64,000 bases of DNA. It comes from Piscicola geometra. Its lineage: Eukaryota; Annelida; Clitellata; Hirudinida; Piscicolidae. Location: assembly GCA_943735955.1 (NCBI GenBank), contig OX030957.1, forward strand, positions 11,901,017-11,965,016, written 5' to 3'. Position numbers and translations under genes: made by a program. Under the pieces are notes generated by a model. It saw nothing but the letters and a program-made list of their open reading frames with translations. It had not been told where the DNA came from and made no database searches. Positions 57,405-64,000 of the stretch are shown one piece after another (positions within the stretch are counted from its first letter, which is position 1; every line of letters begins with the position of its first letter).

Positions 57405-59052
57405 TATTCGAATAAGATATTAGCAACCCCAATCGATTTTTAAAAAATGTTCATTTTTTAAAATTGAAACGCTCAAATTGTAGATTTAGATTTACTGATT
57501 TTAAATACGTTAACCAAATTTTAATTAGTTTGTTTAAAAAAAAGTTATACCTATTTTAAAATTTAAAAAGAACACATTTTTTGTACCGTTTTTACGTCAT
57601 AATCTATAAGCAATTCACGGCCCCCTCACAAACCAGAAATATTGTTTTTTTGTCATAACTTTTGTTTTTTTCTTCTTATATTGTTGAAAATCACTAGTTT
57701 TATTTAATTTGATACAAGGAATCAGAATTAAAAGTTAAAAGAATTATATCTTTCAAAATAACAAAGTTATTAACATTTTAAAAGCTTCACTTATGGAAGA
57801 AATCAACCTTTACAGTAGTTTATTCTTATTAATTATTATATACTTTTTTAAAATTGAAACGCTCAAATTGTAGATTTTGATTTACTGATTTTAAATACGT
57901 TAACCAAATTTTAATTTGTTTGTTTAAAAAAAAGTTCTACGTATTTTAACTTAATAACTTAACAATTTTGTGTTAAGTCGAAAGCATGTACACTTTAAAA
58001 TCTATTTCGTATACTTAAAAAATGTTTTTTCAAAACTTTTTTTACAGAATTTTTTTGAGTATAACTTAAACTTTTTCAATAACTTTCTTAAGTAAAAACT
58101 ATCTTTTTTGATTCCCGAATTACTAAATTTAGAGCTTTGCCTCGAGTTTTCTGGCTTCTCACTTAATATTTATTCAACTTAAGAAAAATATAATAATAGA
58201 TTATTTAAAGACGAATCTAATTATGTATAATTCAATATTATACGTAATTTTTTGGTTAGCGCATTAAGAAATGAATAAGTACGTATAAAAAGTAGCAGTC
58301 CCTAAATTATAGCTTTTTACTGTTACGCTAGATTCAAGGGATATTTTGATGATAATCCTTTTATTTGAAAGCTTACATAATATATAATTTATTGATAAAA
58401 TACTCATTTAAAAGATAATAAAATTGTCTTTCATGCACTTGCTTTTTTATTTCGATAGAATTATGCATAACTTAAATTTTAAGACTTTTCTATAATTTTA
58501 CTGTAAAACGTCACTTTTGCTCATTAGCATAAGTCGATTGGAGTTGCTAAAGATATACAAGCATGTGGAATTCTAGATATCCATGCTTTGAAAAACACTG
58601 TATATAAGTCGAAAGAACGAGAAGATTTGGCTTCGATTAATTAATTCAAAAATAAATTGTGAGAATGTCGTTGAATCCTATTTGGAAGTTTTTTACAAAA
58701 TGTCAGTCTGACCAAAGCAAAGCCTGTCAACAACAAACAATTTTTTTTTTGGAAAAACTTTTATTTTTTTGCTTAAAATATACGCTTGTTTGGATTTACT
58801 TATTAAACTGGCATTGTCATCATTAAATACTATTTTTTCATTTTTAATAAAAGTTGGGAAAAATTTCGGTTTCGGCTTCGGTTTCGGCCGAAAATATAAT
58901 TACAATTTCGGTTTAATTTCGGTTTCGGCCGAAATTTAATATTCCATTTCGGCTTAATTTCGGTTTCGGCCGAAAACAGGATTTTAATTTCGGCCTAATT
59001 TCGGTTTCGGCCGAAATAAAAATATCTGTTTCGGTCGGTCTCTAATTGAGAG
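56838..59052. mobile_element. hAT-B 2.2-kb non-autonomous element, perfect TIR and TSD
   Basis: Element 56846-59044 (2,199 bp). Left terminus TAGAGACCGACCGAAA and right terminus TTTCGGTCGGTCTCTA are exact reverse complements (16 bp). Flanks ATTGAGAG (56838-56845 and 59045-59052) are an exact 8-bp duplication. Both ends carry clusters of TTTCGGTTTCGGCCGAAA (56863-57007 and 58862-59015). The interior is non-coding: a (CA)n run at 57358-57402 and an imperfect direct repeat of about 110 bp (57445-57560 and 57845-57955). There is no transposase, so it must move in trans. The TIR differs from hAT-A. Confidence 0.92.
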
Positions 59053-59494
59053 ATAATGAACGCCAACGTTGAGAGGTAGGTTCTGGGCGGGCTGTTGCAT
59101 TGGGAAGGTGTAGTGTGGCTGTCTTAAAGCAGGCACAAGATGTGGTGCTTGTTGAACAAAGTGTTGTGTAGGTTGTTGTTGTTGTTGTTGAAGTGGTGGG
59201 TGTTGTAGCGGAGGTTGATGCTGGTGAGGATGTTACTGCAGTTGAAGGTTGAATGTTTTTCCAAGCATCTGTTCTCCAATCACTTTTTCTCGAATGTTTT
59301 TGCCAAAAATATAGATAAGTTGTTCCACCTTTTGGAAGATATAAAGGAACAGAACAAGCTGGAAGATTCTCAAAGAAATCATTAATAACGGCAATTTTAA
59401 ACATTCTATAACGAAAATGAGACGAAAATAGTAAAAGTGAAAGACAATAAAAGGGGATCCATTTAAATAAGACTCGAAACATTAACATAAGCAA
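59053..59494 (-). pseudogene. Unknown coding-like remnant, 5' part
   Basis: Minus-strand open frame of about 146 codons: hydrophobic start, then FFENLPACSVPLYLPKGGTT, YLYFWQKHSRKSDWRTDAW and a long Ser/Thr-rich tract. I do not recognise the family, though the block with WQKHSRKSDWRTD looks constrained. It ends right at the hAT-B target duplication. Confidence 0.35.
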
Positions 59495-60760
59495 AGAACA
59501 TATAGCATAGACGACAAATAAAATATATGGACTAAAGTTAACTTAATCATTAAGGTCCTTTTACACAAAAAATGGACTATAATAAAACATCCTAAAAGTA
59601 AAAAAAACAAAAAATATAAAAACAAAAAATATATAAAAATAAAATGAAAATATTGAAAAATTTTAAATAGTGTTTATAATATTTTAATGATGAAAATTAA
59701 TAAAAAATGTTTGAATTATTTTTTTCAGAATAACTGTCTAACGAACTAAAACAATGGAATATATTCGCAATACGTGAAAAACTTATTTTAAAAAGGTAGA
59801 ATTGGATAAAAAGTCTTCAAGAAGAAATTTTCATGGAAACTTTGGTTTGCTGCGGCCATTCCTTGACAAATAGAAGACATGAATAATCTGGAATAAGAAG
59901 TGCGAGGGCTTTAGATTGAGCACTAGTGCAAAACTTGCAAGCACCCACTGGCTACCTACTTCACCAGAAAAATGAGCTCTGCAGATGAAGGACAGACTGT
60001 CTTCAGAATGACTCTTCTACACATGACTCAAACTCAAAAATTTAGAAGGACAAGAATCCTAAAACCTTGATTTTTTCAATTTATTCATTAAATTGATGTA
60101 GATTATAAGAATATTCACTAACTTCAAATCAGTTATTTGTCTCGCAATTCACTTTGAAGTTGTGATTGTGTTCTTTGAAATATTTTTTAAATGATATTGT
60201 TACTTTGAAATTAGGAAGGGAGCCTTCGTAACTATAAATTTATTGAAAAACCTTTCATTTATTTTCTAAAAAATATTATGCAAAATATAATAATAATTTT
60301 CTAAAAATATATATCAAGGAGAAATCAGTGGATAGAAATTGACATCATGACAATAATTGAATAATAAACTATTCAGTCTAAAATACTAGGTCCTAGTAAC
60401 TAAGAAATGCAGTGACAATTTTCATTAAGAAAAAAAAGATACATCCTAAAACCATTTTGATGTTTGAAGAGCATCTGTCATTGATTCATTTTCTATTTTG
60501 AATATTTGAAGAGATTGGCAATTTGATTAATTCAATATTTTATTTATTTTTTTAAAGTATTTAATTCATAATAATAGTATTTAATTGGAGTCTCACAAGA
60601 CCATCTTAAGTTTTTATGAGTGTTGAAATTAGTTCAAGTGTTTTTTTTCGTTATTAAAATTTAATAATTAAAGTTTCACTTCAAATACATTCTTTGGTAA
60701 ATTAAATGAAAGTAAATTTGTGTAAGATATGAGTTTAATTTTTTCGGATGTAGGATAAAA
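59495..60760. other. AT-rich non-coding stretch
   Basis: No supported gene or repeat. Confidence 0.5.
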
Positions 60761-60764
60761 AGCC

Positions 60765-60860
60765 TCTCGGAGAAAAAGCCTTCGGATGAAATACCTACTA
60801 CAAAAAGCCTCCCGGAGAAAAAAACCTCTTGGAGAAAAAGTCTCCTTGTTAATATTTTAG
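60765..60860. repeat. Diverged 16-bp-like units
   Basis: AAAAAGCCTCTCGGAGAAAA, AAGCCTTCGGATG and AAAAGCCTCCCGGAGAAAAA look like diverged relatives of the minisatellite that starts at 61118, separated by 260 bp of AT-rich sequence. Confidence 0.6.
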
Positions 60861-61117
60861 TATGAATAAAACGGACTTTTTATATAAAAACGGATTTTTT
60901 AAATAAATTCTTGTCAAAATTTTAAATAAATAAAACAAACTCTATTTTTTTAAAATTACATAATTAAAATGAAATATAATTATAACTATAACGGACTTTA
61001 TTTTTTCAATAGATTCGTTTCACAATTTTAAATAAATAAAACAGACTATATTTTTTTAAATACATAATTAAAACGAACTTTAATTTATCAAATAGAATAC
61101 AAATTATTGGTAAACGG

Positions 61118-61592
61118 ATAAAAAGTCTTCAGGATAAAAAGTCTTGAGGATAAAAAGTCTTGAGGATAAAAAGTCTTGAGGGTAAAAAGTCTTGAGGATA
61201 AAAAGTCTTGAGGATAAAAAGTCTTGAGGATAAAAAGTCTTGAGGATAAAAAGTCTTGAGGATAAAAAGTCTTCTATATTAAAAGTCTTCTATATTAAAA
61301 GTCTTCTATATTAAAAGTCTTCTATATTAAAAGTCTTCTATATTAAAAGTCTTCTATATTAAAAGTCTTCTATATTAAAAGTCTTCTATATTAAAAGTCT
61401 TCTATATTAAAAGTCTTCTATATTAAAAGTCTTCTACATTAAAAGTCTTCTATATTAAAAGTCTTCAGGATAAAAAGTCTTCAAGATAAAAAGTCTTCAG
61501 GATAAAAAGTCTTCAGGATAAAAAGTTTTCAGGATAAAAAGTCTTCAGAAGAAAAAGTCTTCAAGATAAAAAGTTTTCAGGATAAAAAGTAT
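61118..61592. repeat. 16-bp minisatellite in three sub-blocks
   Basis: Outer blocks use GTCTTGAGGATAAAAA (left, about 9 copies) and GTCTTCAGGATAAAAA (right, about 8 copies). The central block uses GTCTTCTATATTAAAA (about 12 copies). Unit length is constant and block borders are sharp. Confidence 0.96.
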
Positions 61593-61689
61593 TCAGATCA
61601 ATGTGCAGAGTAAATGTGCATTTAACACATGCAGTGTGCTTTCTTTCGTGTGCAGTTAACCTACAACCTCGAATTTTAGTGGTTATAAG

Positions 61690-62045
61690 TAAATTGCAGA
61701 AAGCAAAGAAGTGCAGAATGAAAATGTGTAAAATACTGATTTACTTTTCAGAATGTCAGCTTATACTTTTTTTTGTAAAAAAACGTCAATTTAGGGTTGT
61801 TGTTGAAGTTAGGGAAAGGGTTTAATATTTTTAGTTTCAGAAAAATGCCACTTTATTAAAGAAATAATATTTACATTCTTTTTCGAAAAACTATTTTTAA
61901 AGATATCTAACAAAATAAAATTATAAATTAACGTTTTTTTGTAAAAAAAAAGTATAAACTGACATTCTGCAAAGTAATTCAGCATTTTATACATTTGCAT
62001 TCTGCACTTTTCTGCTGCCTTTTTTATGCAGTTTACCTGTATTGT
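61690..62045. repeat. Inverted repeat (about 105-bp arms)
   Basis: Left arm around 61693-61800 (GCAGAAAGCAAAGAAGTGCA, then TTTTCAGAATGTCAGCTTAT) and right arm around 61925-62035 are imperfect reverse complements. The open frames seen in both orientations are a by-product of this symmetry. Confidence 0.8.
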
Positions 62046-62339
62046 AACGAGCACGATTATGAATACGTTTTAGGTAGGGTTAGCAATGCCACAAGAGGTT
62101 ATGTTAATGAGCTATAAGTGTGTTTTTTGAGAAAACGTCATTTTCAACATGTAAAGAACCTTTATTTAAGTAACGATATTTTGAAACCAAATAAAATTAT
62201 TATTAAAAAATAGATAACGAAATTATCTTTTCATTGCATTTAATTTCTATAATTTATTTTACTTTTTTTTATCTAAAATTAAACGATTCAAACGATTTCA
62301 AGAAATGCTGTTAAGCAACGGCACCTCGAAAATTTCAAG

Positions 62340-63170
62340 TGTTTTTAAGGTAAGCCTATGTGGGTTTTATATGGGTCCTATATGGGCTCAATGGACTTTG
62401 AATTAGTGTAACATATGGCCATGGTTTTTGTAAAAGATTTATTATTTTTTTATTTTAATCATTTGAATTTATTATCTCTTTTATTTTAGAAATGTTATCT
62501 TCTGTTGTAATTATTTAAAAAGTATTTGTCTATAAAAGTCATTCTGGTTTCTTATTAAAGTTTTTTTTTAAATTCTCATTATTAAATATTAATATTAAAA
62601 AATTTAAAGTTATGCAATAATAATTCAATAGTTCAACAAACTTTTCGAAACCCCACAAGTTGTAATCAATGTATTCAATATCTATATAAGATACCAGCCA
62701 TATTATTAATATGTGTAATGACAAAAAAAAGCCGATTAGCACTCCCCTTTACCAGAACAAATGAAATCTTGGTATTTAATTCATCAATAAATTATTCGCA
62801 ACAGGTTCTGTCAAAACCAACTCAACTCCAACATACAGAAGAGAAATCAAAGTACACGTGTCCAAATTAGAAAAGCAAGCCAAGCAAAATAAAAAATAAA
62901 AAAAACTTGAAGAATCCGATTAATCACATTTTTTATATTTGGACTATTTTTCTTACATCTTTAAATTTATGTTTGGCAGAAATATTTTAATTGCTTTTTA
63001 TAAAAATAAATAATTTATCAATCAATCATGTGTTGCCCGTATAGCCCATATGGGACCCACTTAATTTGGTGTAGCATTTTGACATGGGTCCCATATGGGC
63101 TGCCCATATGGGGCCCATATAGTTGCCCATATGGGACCCATATAGGTCCCATATGGAATGTTCACTGGGT
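62340..63170. repeat. Element bounded by CCCATATGGG-type palindromes
   Basis: Near 62355-62395 (TATATGGGTCCTATATGGGC) and densely at 63035-63165 (CCCATATGGGACCC, GGGGCCCATATAG, CCATATGGGACCC). The palindrome clusters at both ends of an AT-rich stretch without coding resemble a MITE, but no clean TIR or target duplication was found. Confidence 0.5.
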
Positions 63171-63429
63171 CGTATACCTTTTCGTTCAATAATTTCGCTA
63201 GTGAAAGAATTAATTGATTTTAAAAAATGATACATTTTAAAATTAAAAATTGAATTTTCCACATTTTGTGATATGAAACTAATCTGTAAGTTGAAATCAA
63301 CTCTCTCAAATTTCGTTTTAGTGAGTTTGAGTTATTTGGTTAGCGGATGCCATTTTGGCAGCCGCTCAAATAAATTTGTAGAATAAACGGTTTTGGGTAT
63401 AATATATTAAAATTTTAGAATCTTAAGTC

Positions 63430-63660
63430 TAAATAAAAATTAAATTTAATTAATTAGAATGTTTTTAGTGCGAATGTTGGTTGTTTTGAATCTGCCAAGG
63501 AATGACCGCAGCAGACCAAGATGGCCGCAGGGAATGAAGTGAGCTGCGACATAAAGGAAAAATCCTTCCATAGCAGCAGCAGTACCAGCTTTGGCAAGGA
63601 CTTCTCCTTCACCCTCTTTCGCAGCCTCGGCACCAGTGGCAAGACAGAAAATTGAAAAGA
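63430..63660 (-). other. Possible exon or gene fragment, unrecognised
   Basis: GC-richer than its surroundings. The minus-strand frame reads GAEAAKEGEGEVLAKAGTAA and then EGFFLYVAAHFIPCGHLGLL, without known homology; the other minus frame (63642-63454) is also open. No splice sites stand out. Confidence 0.25.
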
Positions 63661-63879
63661 ATGATGATTGTGTTTTGTTGTTTTGAGTATGATGTGGTGA
63701 TGATTGTGCTGTGGTATGAGTGTTGGTATTGTGGTGATAGGGATTTTTTGGCGGTGATTGTCATGGTGGTGTGGGTGAGGTTGGATTATTGAGGTTGATT
63801 GTTTGTTTTTATATATATTTAAATTGATATATATACATATATTAGTATTGGTCTAAAAACCGTTTTATTTAACAAATTT

Positions 63880-63952
63880 ATTTGAAGAGCGCTTTTTTTC
63901 ACTCAGTAAAGGGCACTATACAAATTATTAGTGATTGATTGATTGATTGATA
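63880..63952 (+). repeat. L2/CR1-type LINE tail
   Basis: GAAGAGCGCTTTTTTTCACT, AAAGGGCACTATACAAATTA, then TGATTGATTGATTGATTGAT. The same 3' tail as at 14345 and 51455, here in plus orientation. Confidence 0.7.
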
Positions 63953-64000
63953 GTTGTTAAACTCGCATAACATCTACAAAATAAAATAATTTTTAAAGAA

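Noticed and set aside
61601..62054. Two similar small proteins on opposite strands
   Set aside because: Explained by an inverted repeat rather than paired genes.

Overview
This window is AT-rich nuclear DNA from an animal, most likely an invertebrate. The reasons are spliced genes with GT-AG introns, a metazoan-type mitochondrial protein-only RNase P (PRORP), a Shisa-like membrane protein, a UPF1 copy, many non-LTR retrotransposons with apurinic-type endonuclease and reverse transcriptase (RT), hAT DNA transposons, tRNA-derived SINEs and large microsatellites. Nothing in it looks bacterial, and there is no operon, CRISPR array or rRNA. I could not fix the phylum from sequence alone.

Only three loci look like working host genes. 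A six-exon Shisa-like gene lies at 30460-35026 on the plus strand. A short two-exon gene of unknown function lies at about 40440-41789 (plus) behind a promoter with a heat-shock-element-like motif and a TATA box. PRORP lies at 44687-50489 on the minus strand in five coding exons, all of whose phases join. A GC-rich copy of the 5' part of UPF1 (15814-17197) is dead, with several stops and frameshifts. It stops just before the helicase Walker A motif, where a LINE begins.

The rest is mainly mobile and repetitive DNA. One LINE family occurs as a near-complete copy (51921-55757) and as an internally deleted copy (17197-20970). The deleted copy carries a second, RNase H-bearing LINE fragment nested inside it with a 13-bp target duplication. 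A CR1-like fragment (about 25775-27413) sits between two arrays of one 15-bp satellite, and other CR1/L2/Rex1-like ends are scattered through the window. One hAT family (hAT-A) has four copies, two with 8-bp target duplications or near-duplications. A separate 2.2-kb element (56846-59044) has perfect 16-bp terminal inverted repeats (TIRs) and a perfect 8-bp target duplication, and its ends are packed with a TTTCGGCCGAAA palindrome. A short TIR element family has three copies. Three SINE groups are dispersed through the window.

The long PRORP intron contains a decayed hAT transposase, a 700-bp AT minisatellite and a pogo/Tigger-like fragment. Two degenerate TTAGGG-like tracts (32935-33130 and 51785-51915) are present, one inside a Shisa intron and one directly upstream of the near-complete LINE. 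The stretches from 3241-5045, 10021-13060, 31331-32930 and 59495-60760 hold no gene I can support.
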